Below, one piece after another: positions 23,393-34,948 of a stretch of 64,000 nt of DNA. The stretch's first letter is position 1. Each line of letters opens with the position of its first letter. The DNA lies in contig CM076140.1 of assembly GCA_038025085.1 (NCBI GenBank), positions 37,447,501 to 37,511,500 on the forward strand. The letters are read 5' to 3'. The translations under genes were made by a program, and so were the position numbers. This DNA comes from Tetragonia tetragonoides. Its lineage: Eukaryota; Streptophyta; Magnoliopsida; Caryophyllales; Aizoaceae. Below the pieces are notes generated by a model, which worked only from the letters and a program-made list of their open reading frames with translations, was not told the origin of the DNA and ran no database searches.

Positions 23393-24755
23393 TGACAGAC
23401 CCGCAAGTGCACGGGTCTATCGAAGTAGTAAAAAGATCGTATCCACAAGGACTCTTTGATAAAGTACTAAAAATCCCTAGATTATCGACTATCTAGACCG
23501 ATTAAAAGAGTTAATTGGATTGATTAACCTAAACAAACTAATTAATTAAAACTTAATAAAAGTTGTCAAACAATAATAAAGGCAATTCTAGGATAGGAAT
23601 CACCACTAATCATGCACATTGATCGTTAATTAACCCCAAACAACCCCCAAACTTAATAACAAAACAATTGACAATTAGCAAAGATATCACAAACACCTTC
23701 TTTCAAAGGGGAGTGATTTTTACCCAAACACAAACCAAGAAACCTATTTCTACGATCCTAATTAGGCATGGGTTATATTAAACTAAGCTAATTATATAGT
23801 CACAAAAGAATTAATCTACTTTCGTAGTATTAACTCTCAAGCATCAATAATCAAGCAACCACTATCATCAAACACATTTCCATGCTTAACAATAGGTACA
23901 AATAGGATAAAATGTGGATCCGCAATTTATCAAACACTTGGTGGGCACATGCTTAACATTGATAGAAATTTGGAATTAAACTTGGGGAAGGGGCAAACCA
24001 ACAATCAAGAGCATGGACTAGGGCTACCTAATCCTAGAACTAATTAAACTACTCACTAATTATGGGATTAAACAAAATAAATTTCATAATAACAATAGCA
24101 ATTAACATTCAACAAAAAAGATTAGAACTTGCAAAGTATTTATAGAAAGAAAGAGGAGAGAGAAAGGTCAAGAAGAACTCACAAAGATCTTCAATAGTTT
24201 TCTCAAACCCAAGTTTAATTACCCTAATGATCTTAAGCAAGGGAGTTCTTAAACCTAAAAATGGAGGCTAGTCCTCTTTAGAGAGCTAATACTAGGTTAG
24301 AGAAGAGATAGAATGAGCTGCCCTTAAAATGAGCAAAATCGGACTTAAATAGGGTCCAAATCGGGTGAGGCATGGTCTGCTGGGCTGCGACCGGACCATG
24401 GGTCGGACCATGCCTCAGACCATGTCCCAGGTCTGTCAACCACCCATGGTCTACTGGATGTTCGGGATTATGTCTCAGACCATAGGTCGCACTTTATCTT
24501 CAAGAACTTCATTTCTTCATTCCCCAAATGCTCTCCTCTTCACTCCTATGATCTTGATGCTCCTTCCATGCTTGCTCCAACTTCGAACAAGGCGTGAAAC
24601 ATCCTTCAAACCTATCATTCATGACAAAACACAACCAAGGAGCGTAAAATAGAACAAATGGGCAAAAATCAATCCAAACCAAGCCATGGGTAGCTAATAT
24701 TCATTGTAATGGGTATTAAATACACACGATTATGCTATAAAATAAGCACTTATCA
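23393..24755 (-). repeat. 5' LTR of the Athila-like element
   Basis: TGACAGACCC to ACTTATCA on the plus strand, 1363 bp. It differs from the 3' LTR by scattered substitutions and small indels. It carries the element promoter on the minus strand. Confidence 0.92.
24137..24144 (-). promoter_or_regulatory. TATA box in the Athila-like 5' LTR
   Basis: The minus strand reads TATAAATA, conserved at the same place in the other LTR (12178-12185). It is the best candidate core promoter for the element's RNA. Confidence 0.6.
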
Positions 24756-25020
24756 TCGGGTACGGGTCGGTCATCGGGTCGGGTTAGTTTTTGCCAGCTC
24801 CATCGGTTGCTGCCTCCTCGCATACATTTGTCGTCATTAAGGAGATTTTCTCACAATTTCATAACCACCCCTTCTCGTCGATCTGCCTAATTTTGGGGGA
24901 AAATGAAATTCTTGTGTTCTTTAAAGGAGTCACAACCGTGACTTTACAATGTGGGCAAGAGGAGAGAGAGTGTGTTTATGCCCATGTGGGCACCATTGTG
25001 AGTGTGTACTCACATGTGAC
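24756..25020. other. gggtcggg tract (right part) and unassigned sequence
   Basis: The first 35 bases continue the gggtcggg tract cut by the Athila-like element. The rest to the Ogre-like LTR has no recognised gene. It contains gggcaccattgtgagtg at about 24989-25005, which resembles subterminal strings of the Pong-like element farther right. Confidence 0.55.
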
Positions 25021-26292
25021 TGTAGACGCCAAAAAAGCGCCTTCAGAGTTCTTCGCAAAAGCCCGATGATGAAAGGAGTAATTTATAAACTTGAACGCCA
25101 TTTTTGCTTTAATAATTAAGATAAGGTCTCAGGTTTTTCCTCTAAACACTCCTTTATTCCAATCCTATTCAAATGCACCGTTTAAGAGCTTTCCAACGAC
25201 ACGTCTCATGCCTCTTTCCGACTCCCGGTCGCCAAGTTGCGATTTAGGAGTAGAACCGTCTTTTACCGTCCAGGGGTAAAAAGGTCTTTTCATATTTTTC
25301 GGAATATTAAAATTCATCCGGAAAATAAAAATAGACTGGATATCGTCAATCCAGCTGGCAGCTGGTAGCTGACAGCCGTCAGCGGCCCCTGGGATTTATC
25401 CCAGGGCCGCTCATTGCTTCTGGCCCGACTCATTTTTCAAGCCCAATTCGATTTTCAGCTCATTTTCGGCAGTCCAACCCTACTTCCCAATGCCTATAAA
25501 TACAACCCTCCACCCTCAGTTCAAAACACACAGTCTACAGTTGACACCCTCTATTCTCAGTAGTATTGACTCTGAGCTTCTCCCTCTTTCTTCTAAAATT
25601 TGAGATCTTGTCCTTTACTATTTTTGTCAAATATAGCCTATAGTTCAGATACAAATTCCTGAGGGCTCAAATTAAATTAATTGCCTAATTGCTTATTTTT
25701 CGTAGTCAAAATGTAGATATCATGCTAGAATAACGTTTTATTGCTTCCTAAGTATTGTCTGTATAGTCGTTGTGCTGCTCAACTTGTCAATCAAATGCAT
25801 GTCTAAACAAGGGTTAAATAAATGTTGTGATGCTTATGATGAACCAATTAATAGTCTAAGTCTAGGTTGTTAATCCGATTTTGCATGGGAATCATGTCTT
25901 TAAATTATTAAGCAAACTTGAGTTAGTAGAGGTCGTCATAATACGGGCGAGTTCGGTGTCTAACACCTTCCCACGTCGTACCTTCGCCCCCGAACCCTTT
26001 ATTCTTGGGTACTTATATGTTCTATATGAGCGAGAGTCTTTCTAAAAACATGATTAGTTCACTTATCACGCTATTGGGTTGTCCCTTCGGTTTGTCCCTT
26101 AGATAAAACGCTGGTAGCAGATTTGCAACCTCTTTCATGGTTTTTATTCAATTCATGTCTTTACAACATCCTTTCTAATTCGATGGTCCCTTGAACTTAT
26201 CTAAACTCCCAACTTACAAATTTTCTATAAGGACGCACTCCGTGGAAACCAATACAATATAAAGGATTGGACGAAAATTCCGGGTCCTTACA
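25021..26292 (+). repeat. 5' LTR of the Ogre-like element
   Basis: 1272 bp, TG...CA. It contains a GC-rich palindromic block at about 25370-25415 (cagcggcccctggg...cccagggccgctc), then the conserved ggcccgactc and a TATA box at 25495. The 3' LTR aligns well except for the GC block and a deletion that removes the TATA box. Confidence 0.9.
25495..25502 (+). promoter_or_regulatory. TATA box in the Ogre-like 5' LTR
   Basis: TATAAATA precedes the conserved ccctccaccctcagttc. Transcription would begin about 30 bases downstream. The corresponding 28 bp are missing from the 3' LTR, where ccaaccctccaccctc is joined directly. Confidence 0.75.
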
Positions 26293-26293
26293 G

Positions 26294-26310
26294 TGGCGAC
26301 TTCACTGGGG
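26294..26310 (+). promoter_or_regulatory. Primer-binding site (Tat/Ogre type)
   Basis: TGGCGACTTCACTGGGG lies one base after the 5' LTR. TGGCGACTC-like sites, usually attributed to Arg-tRNA, are characteristic of Ogre/Tat elements. Confidence 0.8.
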
Positions 26311-27379
26311 ATTTATTTAAGAGGGTAAGACTCGAAAGTCAAGTTTGCTTAATTATTTAATAACATGTTCCATATTTTTGCATCATTTGCATGTGCTTAG
26401 GCACAATTTTGACCCTTATCGACCCTCGAGTAAGTTTGTGTCGCAACTCGTAGACAACCCGTATATCTAAACGAATATACAGTTGTCCTATCGTGCAAAT
26501 CGACGCTTCCTCACCCATGACTCATCAATCCTTGTTGATGAAAAGAATTACAATTGATGTGTCGACCATCCGCCGAACGGAAATTGTAATTTGTCGTGGT
26601 AACCTCACAGGAGCCAAAAGCCTCTAGCCCACATTCGTGCATTCGCTGCTTGTTGTGCATGTATCATTGTAATGCCCGTCTGATCACATGTTTGCTTGTA
26701 AGTATGTCGTTGTAATGTTTGTCTTAATACATGAATATTGTGATTATGTGCCAACATGTACTTATGTGCTAGGAGCCTTTTTTCTTTTATTTTTAGTTAG
26801 TTCCTAATGTCCGAAGATGGTGCGAGAATTCAAATTCATTGAACACCCATCATTTTTCCGATACATATTCTAAACAGGCATGAACAATTTTCTAGGATTT
26901 CTTTTAGCAAAAAAAGAGTCAGTCTCTCGATTTCCCCTCTACCTTTTTCTATTTCTTTATTTTCCTTTTTCTTTGGATGTAATTCAGTTTCGGTCTAGAA
27001 AAAACAAGAAAAATCAATAAAAAAATCGGCAAAAATAAAAAAATAAAAAAAGCACCCAAAGATCAAAATAAAAAAAAAAATCGAAAAAATAAAAATAAAA
27101 AAAGAAAGACCGAAATTCTTTTATTTTACTTTATCGCATTTTTCATTTTCTTTGAGTCTAGAAAAAAAAAAAAAAAAAAAGGATAGTCCATCTTTTTCTA
27201 TTTTTCTTATTTTCGTTCGTTGACTTCATTTTCCTTTAATATTAGGGAAATAGTCGGGCATTTAGGCTTAAGGACCTTTTTTCTAGGACAATGTGTTTTT
27301 CTATGTGTGGGTCAACTTTTTCTTAGATGAGAGTCTCATGGTCTTTTTTATTCTAAAAGGTCTTCTAGCCGTTCAGATC
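26311..27379 (+). other. Leader of the Ogre-like element
   Basis: An untranslated leader of about 1.1 kb with A-rich stretches at 27000-27180. No gene was recognised. Confidence 0.7.
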
Positions 27380-27943
27380 ATGCCATGGTCCATCAAGCGT
27401 TCCTCAGCCGAAGATACACAGAACGAATCTCTCCTCGTGCCCGGGTCGAAAATGGGCCAGAATGCTAAGAAAATCAAAACTCATTTTGTGAAAACTCCAT
27501 ATCCAGTCCGCGAAACTTCAAGAGAATCGATACTTGATACTCAAGACGAATCCCTTGATTTAGATGAACAACTGGACCGATCACTCCGGGAGGCCAAAAT
27601 CCAAGTAGGCCTTGATCCTGATGAAACCCCGCGCCTCGTTGAGTACAGAAGCGCAGGCAAGCCAACCCAGGCCATTGTTGAAGCACAAGATGATATTGAG
27701 CACCTAACTCAATACATAGTTGTCTATCACTCAGAGATCAAAAGGTTACAGAAGACGGTCGCTGGGTTAGAACAAAGAATTAAGGCTCTAGAAGGTGACA
27801 AAGTTCTTCTCAATCAGGAGCAACCCCGTTGGCCTCAGGAACACATTTTTCAACAAATGAGGGTATATGGCTACATGCAACCAGTATGGCCCACTTATGA
27901 ACTCATCCCGGAACATGGAAACCTAGGTGTCTACTGCGAATAG
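27380..27943 (+). pseudogene. Ogre-like Gag N-terminal remnant
   Basis: Starting at MPWSIKRSSAEDTQ, the frame gives 187 residues. These include an acidic stretch and a coiled coil (VYHSEIKRLQKTVAGLEQRI, KALEGDKVLL). A Pro/Tyr-rich part follows, then a stop after GNLGVYCE. The Gag core expected next is missing. The chosen start is the first Met followed by typical Ogre Gag N-terminal composition; the open frame extends upstream to 27293. This is an N-terminal piece only. Confidence 0.65.
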
Positions 27944-28866
27944 CCGAATACTGCCGAGCCTGCGGAAATCGCACCAATGACTGCAGGAATCTAAGAGCCA
28001 AAATCCAAGTCTTCATTGATGAAGGGACTATGTGGCCCGCACATCATTGGTTATCCAAGAAAAGATCAAGCAAGCCTACCCATGAATTCACGCCACTGGC
28101 GGTACCTATTCATGATGTTATGTCAGCTTTACTTCGTCGTGAAGATCTCCGGTTCCTAAAAGGGGTCTTACCAGAAGAGGAGGATCATTACCTTTATTGT
28201 AGGTATCACAGATGCTTTGGCCACCTTACTGGACAATGTCATCGCCTGAAGTGTGACATCAAGTTCATCATTGATTCCGGAATTGTCAAGAAGCAAGGGT
28301 ACATACCCGGTATGGGTTTAGGAAGAAATGGACAAGGGCCCACCACCTTCAAGATAGAAGCCAAAAACAACTTTGGACTTGGTTACCAACCTACTGACAA
28401 AGAAATCCATGATCAAACCCTGAAACAAAGGAAACAACTTAAGCAAAAACAGATCATCCCACCCTTTAGCCACACTCTAAATGGCCAGTTCATCACAAAA
28501 GGAGACTACTGCCCATATTACGTCTTCCCTAAGCCGTACTATGATGAAGAAGCTAAGGTCACACACCCGGGTTTTGAAATCTTCCGAAACTGCAATCAAT
28601 TGGATGAGGAGGCACACCACCCCTTAGAACCGGCAAGTCAAGATTGGACCAAAGCACCGGGTAACCAGCTGCTAGGTCTTTTGTTCGATCAAGAAACCAG
28701 AATGGTTGAAGCTCCTAAGATGAATGAAGAGGTAATGGCCCTCAATGATCGCAACTTTAACCTAATATATACTACTGAAGATGTCACAATGGGATGGCGC
28801 AAAGAAGTAAGCTGGACTGACCCGAATGGAGGAAAGGTCACGTATCTACCCGGGAAGGACCAATGA
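27944..28866 (+). pseudogene. Ogre-like zinc-knuckle and G-patch region
   Basis: After a frame change, AEYCRACGNRTNDCRNLRAK gives one Cys-rich segment. From 28030 an open frame of 278 codons runs through YCRYHRCFGHLTGQCHRLKC, a CHHC-type segment. A G-patch follows, with IPGMGLGRNGQGP and NNFGLGYQPTDKE. The frame ends WTDPNGGKVTYLPGKDQ. Ogre/Tat elements have such segments between Gag and protease/RT. Protease and RT should come next but do not. G-patches bind RNA or RNA helicases in other proteins; a role here is inferred. Confidence 0.75.
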
Positions 28867-29425
28867 TGGAAGAATCTGATTCCGAGTCTCAGTCAGAGTT
28901 AGTGTCTAGCTTAGGTCCTAAAGATGAGTCAGGATCGGGGAGTGTCCCCTTTACTTTTTCTAAGTCTAGTGTCAATGTGAAGGGGAATTCAGATCACTTT
29001 CTTGCTGTTTTTAATTCTAATATCAATAAAATGAAAAATCTTTCTGCTTATTTGTTACCTTGTTTAGCTATTGATAAATCCAATGAACAAAAAGTTGCAC
29101 AAATCATTAACTAACCAATTTAAGCAAAGCAAGAATGCAGATTTTCACTTTTACAGGAATTTGAGTGGCTGAACTCTCTCAACAATGCCGCTCCATAAGA
29201 AGAAGCGAGCCAGCCTTTTGCCACAACCTCGACACAGAAATGACCCTGGCTCTAATCAAAGAAGATCCTTGGTACCAAGACGTCTTCAACTACATCACCA
29301 AAGGAATATACCCTCAAGATGCACCACTAAGAGCTCAACGGGCCATCCGTCTCTTAGCGGCGCAATAGATAGAATACAAGGCAGTTCTGTACAAAAAGTC
29401 CCACGATGGGGTCAACCTCAGATGC
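28863..29425 (+). pseudogene. Junction of the internal deletion: acidic linker, then RNase H-integrase linker
   Basis: An 83-codon frame (MMEESDSESQSELVSSLGPK) overlaps the end of the G-patch frame by four bases. After its stop, at about 29165-29368, comes FCHNLDTEMTLALIKEDPWY with GIYPQDAPLRAQRAIRLLAAQ. This is the linker that normally lies between RNase H and integrase. The 1.5-2 kb that should hold protease, RT and RNase H are absent between them. Confidence 0.7.
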
Positions 29426-30515
29426 GTGAACTCCAAAGAAGCCGCAGAGATTATGGACGAGGCACACAATGGTGTGTGCGGGCCACACATGAATGGTCGA
29501 ATGCTCTCTAGAAAGGTCCTACGATTGGGATACTATTGGACCACTATGGAAAGGGATTGCTACGACTATGTCAAGAAGCGCAAGAAGTGTCAGATATATG
29601 CCAACTTGCAGCATATGCCACCCTCAATGCTCCACAACTTCACATCCCCCTGGCCGTTTTCCGCATGGAGAATAGATATCATTGATAAGATCACCCCAAA
29701 GGGCTCGGGAGGACATGAATACATCCTAGTAGCCATAGACTATTTTACCAAATGGGTCGAAGCCCAATCTTATGCCGTCCTTACCTCCAAACAAGTGTCC
29801 AAATTCATAAGGAACAACATCATTTGCCGATACGGCATTCCGCGTGAAATCATCAGTGACCATGGATCCCACTTCAATGCCGAGACAGCCACCCTCCTCA
29901 AAAACTACAAAATCCAGCACCACAAATCATCCCCTTACCGTCCCCAAACCAATGGCGCAGTAGAAGCCGCCAACAAAAAACCTCAAGACTATCAATGAAA
30001 AGATGATAGAAGACTACAAAGATTGGCCCATCAAACTCCCATTTGCCCTTTGGGGATATAGGACATCCCTAAGATCCTCTACGGGAGCAACACCTTATTC
30101 CCTAGTCTACGGAATGGAAGCAGTTCTACCCATAGAAGTCCAAAAACCCTCCATGCACATAGCCCTAGAGGGTGAAATTCCTGAAACCCAATGGTTACAA
30201 GCTCGCTACGAAAAACTCATGTTCACGGATGAAAGACGCCTACGGGCCCTAGACCATTCCCACATGTACCAGCAACGCATGGCAAGAGCATTCAACAAAA
30301 AGGTCTGACCTCGGAATTTAAAGGAAGGGGACTTAGTTTGGAAAGAATTACGTGCCCCAGTTACCGACCCCAGAGGCAAATTTGGACCAAACTGGTCCGG
30401 TCCGTTCATCATCAAAGGCATTCTGTCAGGAGGTGCAGTCAGACTCATGGATATTGATGGCATCGAGTTCAGTCAGCTCAGCAATATGGACCACCTGAAG
30501 AAGTGCTACGTCTAA
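29426..30515 (+). pseudogene. Ogre-like integrase
   Basis: The zinc segment is EAHNGVCGPHMNGRMLSRKV. The core has AWRIDIIDKITPKGSGGHEY (first Asp), IISDHGSHFNAETATLL (second Asp) and TNGAVEAANK (Glu). A one-base shift in the poly-A at about 29978-29985 breaks the frame. It resumes at 30003 with DWPIKLPFALWGYRTSLRSS and VLPIEVQKPSMHIA. The C-terminal domain, after a TGA at 30306-30308, is GPNWSGPFIIKGILSGGAVR to 30515. All three catalytic residues are present, but the gene is not continuous. Confidence 0.87.
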
Positions 30516-30564
30516 AAAAAAATCCAAAAATTAAAAAAAAAAAAAGAGACGTACACAGTTTGAA

Positions 30565-30602
30565 CGAACTACGCTGGCCTGATTCCACACTGGATACGTA
30601 GG
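30565..30602 (+). other. Conserved Tat/Ogre block after pol
   Basis: The words gaactacg, ggcctgattcc and ggatacgtagg occur in this order shortly after the integrase stop. A block of this kind is a recurrent landmark of Tat-lineage elements in this position. Its function is unknown. Confidence 0.6.
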
Positions 30603-30818
30603 TAACCCTTTTAAGGGGCCCGGTCAAAATCAATCCAAAATTCCATTCAACTCATTCAAAAAGGGATAATCTTTATTCAAACTGAACGAATAAGCTTACA
30701 TTGCAAAAAATTAAACTCACTAAAATAAAATAAAAAAAGTGTAACTACGAGGGTTTAAGCTAAACAAATTCTTATTACTTTTTTTTAAAAACTAGACTTG
30801 CTTTCTAAGAAAACTACT

Positions 30819-32168
30819 TCAATCCTTCTTCCCCTTAGAAGGCTTCGTTGAAGAATTCTTCTTTGAAGGACCCTGGCTTGAGGACGACCTATGATCGCTC
30901 TCTTGAGCTAGGGGCTTGCCTATTTTCAGTACGTGATAGCCTCCCACTTGAGGCCCTTCCTTTCTTTTCTTGCTTCCTGTTTTTGAGTCATACTTAGGCT
31001 TTAGCTGGTCCCACTCCTCATGATGAAGGGCTCGTCTCGCTTCTCCATCACTGCAGGAAAACCAGTTCAGATAGGTCTCAGAAACTTGAGTTGGGGCAAT
31101 CACCCGAGGTACAGTCCAACGGTCCCGGCTACGCCAATACTTTCCCCAATCCGTAGCAAATTCAGTGGTCAAAGCTACGATAGTTGGTCTCGTAGTTTCC
31201 TGATGAGGGATAACCTGCTTCAAGCCGTATTGCCTCATGACCCTAGAGGGGAAGAAGAAAGTAGTCCTGTACAAACCCAGTATGGTAGTACGAGGAACCA
31301 AATTGTCACAAGCCACTAAGGAAGTCAAGCTCCACCAGGACACATGCCAACGGATAACAGGTCCTGCATGGAAAAAGGCATCCCATTCAGCAATGGACTT
31401 TTCAGAATATAGCCTTTTCCTAACCAAGAAACTAGCAGCGGTATAGGTTTTCTTTGACCAAGCCCAAGGAACATGAGCTATCATATTCTCTGGTGACTCA
31501 ATTAGCCTCAGATGCTCACATAACCAAATTTGAAGCAGCAGGGGGCTGCCAGAATAAGCTTCGTGAGGAGAAATTTTCAACCTGTCGAGCCCAATAATAG
31601 TTTTGCCTACAACCAGATGCAAGGGAGAATACCCTTCAACCATTTGATTAACCACTCGCAGCAACGAGGCTCTACCCAAGTTAGGCGATTCTGCATTAGC
31701 AAACAATTAGCGGTTTAACAGGCAAAGTACAAAAGCCTGTCGGCGACAATGCCTGTATATTGCATCCTTTTCAGAAGAAATAGCAAACTTTTCGCAGAGT
31801 TGAACCAAGTCCACATCGACACCAAGAACCATGCTTTTGGCTTCTGCAGATGACAAACCCAAGGATTTCTTGTACTGATCCCAAAAACCATCACTCAAAT
31901 AAGGCACAGCTGGGGGAAGAACATCAGGCATATTAGTGATCGCAGCAAATTCTTCAATTAAAGGGCATAATTCAGAGTTACCAAAACGGAAGACGTGCAA
32001 ATCCGGGTCCCAATAATTCAAAGCAGATCGAAGAAGGGGCCACAATATTTTGGTTGGTCTTAAGGTCAGCAAGGTAGAAACATGGAACGGAGCCAATTCA
32101 TGTTTGTCTTCTATGGTCAGATTTTTGCACCAGGCATCGAACAGGTTTTCAAAGGATTTCACCATGGT
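30819..32168 (-). pseudogene. Antisense ORF of the Ogre-like element (DUF7745/PMD-like), one in-frame stop
   Basis: The frame reads opposite to gag-pol. From MVKSFENLFDAW at 32168 it gives 449 codons with one TAA at 31707-31709. The N-terminal part has LAPFHVSTLLTLRPTKILWP, then LNYWDPDLHVFRFGNSELCP and LIEEFAAITN. This resembles the 'FWDP...F.FG..DL.PTIEEY' signature of plant retroelement ORFs in the DUF7745/PMD group. The C-terminal part is Lys/Ser-rich (KKNSSTKPSKGKKD). The frame extends up to a Met at 32222. A TATA box at 32239-32246 would place the RNA start near 32210, so the Met at 32168 is preferred. The biochemical role is unknown. Confidence 0.7.
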
Positions 32169-32238
32169 AGAAGATTTGGGAAATTTGGGAGAGCTAAGGT
32201 CTGAAAAGTGATACAACATCAAGTATCCCGTAAGTCCT

Positions 32239-32246
32239 ATTTATAG
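32239..32246 (-). promoter_or_regulatory. TATA box for the antisense ORF
   Basis: The minus strand reads CCTATAAATAGG. It lies about 70 bases upstream of the preferred start of the antisense ORF and about 75-80 bases downstream of a GCCGCTAGCGGC palindrome. The order palindrome then TATA also occurs in the LTR promoter of the same element. Confidence 0.65.
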
Positions 32247-32320
32247 GAAAAAACGCGGGCCAAAGAAGTCAGAAATCCACAAAAAAGCCCAAACCAGAGC
32301 CATCAGCGGCTCTGGTCAGG

Positions 32321-32332
32321 GCCGCTAGCGGC
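32321..32332. repeat. GCCGCTAGCGGC palindrome, copy 1
   Basis: A perfect 12 bp palindrome within a longer GC-rich inverted-repeat block (about 32300-32356), upstream of the antisense ORF's TATA box. Further copies lie at 35266-35277 and 36690-36701. Confidence 0.9.
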
Positions 32333-32732
32333 CTCAGCTAGCGGCCCTGACCCTGGCCCAGTCCGATTCTTTCCTCTCGCTCCAGCCCGCCCTACTGATC
32401 CAGTCTGCTCGATTTAAGCTCAGTTTTGATACGCGCGCTGAATTACAAAGCCCGAGACTCTCTTAGTTTTATCTTTTCAATTTTTCTTTTTTATTATTTT
32501 TTCCATTTTTTTAGGGGGTATAATATGTGTAATTTTTGCTTTTTCTTGCAAATTTTTACCTTTTTCTTTATTTTATTCCCTAAATTATGGATTTTTCCTA
32601 CTGCATAACACATTGCATATTTAGAGATCAGAGGGGCATAATCGAGTCATCATATCATACATATCATAAACATGCATAAAAATAGGAGTTCAAAATCTCA
32701 AGGTCAGTGTCTACAAGGAAATCCAACATCGC

Positions 32733-34671
32733 TCAGCCAAAGTCGTCATCATCGTTGTTGTCAGCCTCATCATCAACGGACAGCCCCTGACCATAGTTCC
32801 CAGTCGAATAGTGGAGAGAAGAGCTATAAATGGGCCTGCTGTTGCCGGGCCTCATGTCCCGCCTATCATATGCCGGTGCGCGCATAGGGGTACCTGCCGG
32901 AAACCCCGCGGCAAAAAAGTTCTCTGTGGCCTGACTGGCGAAATCTATAGCCACATCCTGATGCGAAGGCCCAGTATGAGGCACATCCCATCCAGGGTCG
33001 TTCGCCCAACCTCCAGCCGTGGGGGTAACAATGGGCCTGCTATCAAGAGAAGGCTGGAAACCCACAGGGGAGAACATCTCAGAAACGTATGGCACAGAAG
33101 GTCCGGGCGCCTCATCAACAGGAGGCCTGGTAACAGCTACGGGAGGTGAACGAGCAACAGACGATCTGCTCGCCGAAGAGGCCCTCGCAGCGGAAGAATG
33201 TCGAGGTCCCACCAAAGACGAAGACTGGGACATCTGCAGACAATCAAGATCGAGATGTTAAGTTAAGCACTTCACTTAGCTAAAACGAAGGATAAAAGTC
33301 TACTTACATCAAAAGTCCGAGACCGAGAACTCTTCCACTTGCCCATCACTCGACCATAGCCTTTCTTCAACAGGTGAATGACCTTGAAGATCTGAGAGGT
33401 CTGCTCCCGGTTCAACTGCAAAAGAAGCAACACAAACACAAGAGATAGAGTCAGCACTCAAAAGCAAACAAAAACACAAGAAGGGATAAAAAGGAGCTTA
33501 CCCCCGTACAACCATCAGGCAAGGGAAAGCCCTCCACAACCTCTCCGTCAGCCATATGAAAAGGGAACTCCTCTACTATGCGTCCCCCACTCTCCCCAAT
33601 GTACCTCACCTCATTGGTCGGCAAGGTCACGCTTGGAGGCTGACCCCGAGGAACTCTAGAATGGGACCTCCAGGGACCCTGAGGAGCTAGACGATCCGCC
33701 TACGAGATACAAGAAGTCAGTATATCACACATACAGCTAAAAGTTGCAAATAAATTTCTTACCTCAAAAGTAAGGTCCGGCATCAAACGATCCAAACAGT
33801 AAGCCAGGTACACGGCCGTGCGGTCCAAGCCAACAACCTCCGGCATAAGAAACTCTGTGGCCGCCATACCACGGATCACGACCCCCAAGTCCCGCACGCT
33901 CAGACCACGCAGATAGAACATGGTCAAAGGAGGATCCTCCGGAACCAGGTGACTACCCAGGGAGGGATAGACCAACCGAGTCAAATGGTCCCCCAAGTAC
34001 CATACAAAGCCAAATGGCCCCTCGAAGACCACCCGCAAGGAAGATACTCTAAAGGACTCCATGGTGATGTGAGGCGGGACCCCAGGATTATCATCAAAAG
34101 CAGATCATGACACCTGCAGGTTACCAGTTCAAAAAATCATTCACACCAAATGGACCAGCAAAAAAAATGCATAAGTCAACAACAACATACCATAGAAGCA
34201 GCATGGCTCTCAAATATAGCCTGAAAATGCTCCAGATAGGTAAACGAGTGGTTATCCCTACCAATCCATCGTGAACCTAGGGGGAACATCCTCAAACCAA
34301 GACGGTGAGGACCGAAATCCAGAAAATACTCGAAGAACCACAGCTGCCATACAAGCAAGAAAGTAAGCTCCAAGTCCAAAAGCATGCACCTGTAAACAAA
34401 AAAGAGAAGAAACAGACGGGCCTACCTCCAGTATCCTCCACGGGCCCGAGATAGACGCCCTCTCACTCGTCGGCTTAGGCCTACAAGCCCGACGACACCA
34501 TCTCACCAAGGAAGCATAAGCAGAAGCCCCAAAGTTGTACTCATGGACCTTGGTCAAATCCTCTAAGCATGTCAAGAAACCAACTTGACATACGCTCTTC
34601 TTCTGAGCAAAGATGATTGACCCCAACAAGCAAGGCAGGAAAATACGGGCTCTCTGCTCCTCCGTAAACAG

Positions 34672-34707
<36 letters not shown>

Positions 34708-34948
34708 AGAGTCAAAAACATACCAGCTCCGGGTTAGACAGATGACTCTGCCTCTCTGGCAGTAAAATACTACGGTTCCAAACCCCAGCCGGGCGCCAGT
34801 CCAGTCGCATAAACGAGTCCTGGTACAGTCGGGCTCCATTCGCATGACTAGTTGGAAGTGCACTAGTGGAAGGAAGCCCAGTACGGAAAAGGTTCCGGTC
34901 ATACTCCTCCTCACCCATGGGACGTTTTCCTTTGTACGCGGGAGCCAT
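32733..34948 (-). pseudogene. Antisense seven-exon plant-mobile-domain-like gene inside the Ogre-like element
   Basis: Coding exons on the minus strand: 34948-34724, 34659-34426, 34367-34191, 34113-33763, 33699-33502, 33415-33308 and 33233-32733. Every exon is a whole number of codons. Every intron has GT...AG ends and phase 0, giving 597 codons with one premature TGA in exon 4 (34107-34105). Exons 2-3 hold the PMD signature: RARIFLPCLLGSIIFAQKKS, YNFGASAYASLVRWCRRACR, LTFLLVWQLWFFEYF. PMD proteins such as Arabidopsis MAIN/MAIL1 act in the nucleus, and PMDs are also known in transposons. Exon 7 is Ser/Pro-rich with an acidic Asn/Asp end. A non-coding first exon with donor at about 35110 is possible. 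The N-terminal half of a full PMD is not seen. Confidence 0.75.
34672..34705. repeat. Homopolymer A34 (T34 in the antisense gene's intron 1)
   Basis: An unbroken run of 34 A. On the coding strand of the PMD-like gene it is a T run ending about 13 bases before the intron 1 acceptor, so it serves as an extreme polypyrimidine tract. It could also be the tail of a small retroposon. Confidence 0.9.

Larger units (their letters stand above)
11431..24755 (-). mobile_element. Athila-like Ty3/gypsy LTR retrotransposon
   Basis: Two closely similar LTRs (11431-12796 and 23393-24755) bound a minus-strand gag-pol. After pol there is a long 3' region with an ATHILA-ORF-like gene. The primer site TGGCGCCGTTACCGGG matches the Asp-tRNA-type site of the Athila/Tat group. 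Gag, RT and integrase motifs are those of Athila. The pol genes are close to readable, with a few stops and about three frameshifts, so the insertion is younger than the Pong-like and LINE remnants nearby. The bases next to the LTRs (tcaag on the left, tcggg on the right) match at only 3 of 5 positions. Confidence 0.9.

Noticed and set aside
24989..25005. gggcaccattgtgagtg as the missing left end of the Pong-like element
   Set aside because: It has the orientation of a right end, not a left end, and no TTA/TAA is placed correctly.
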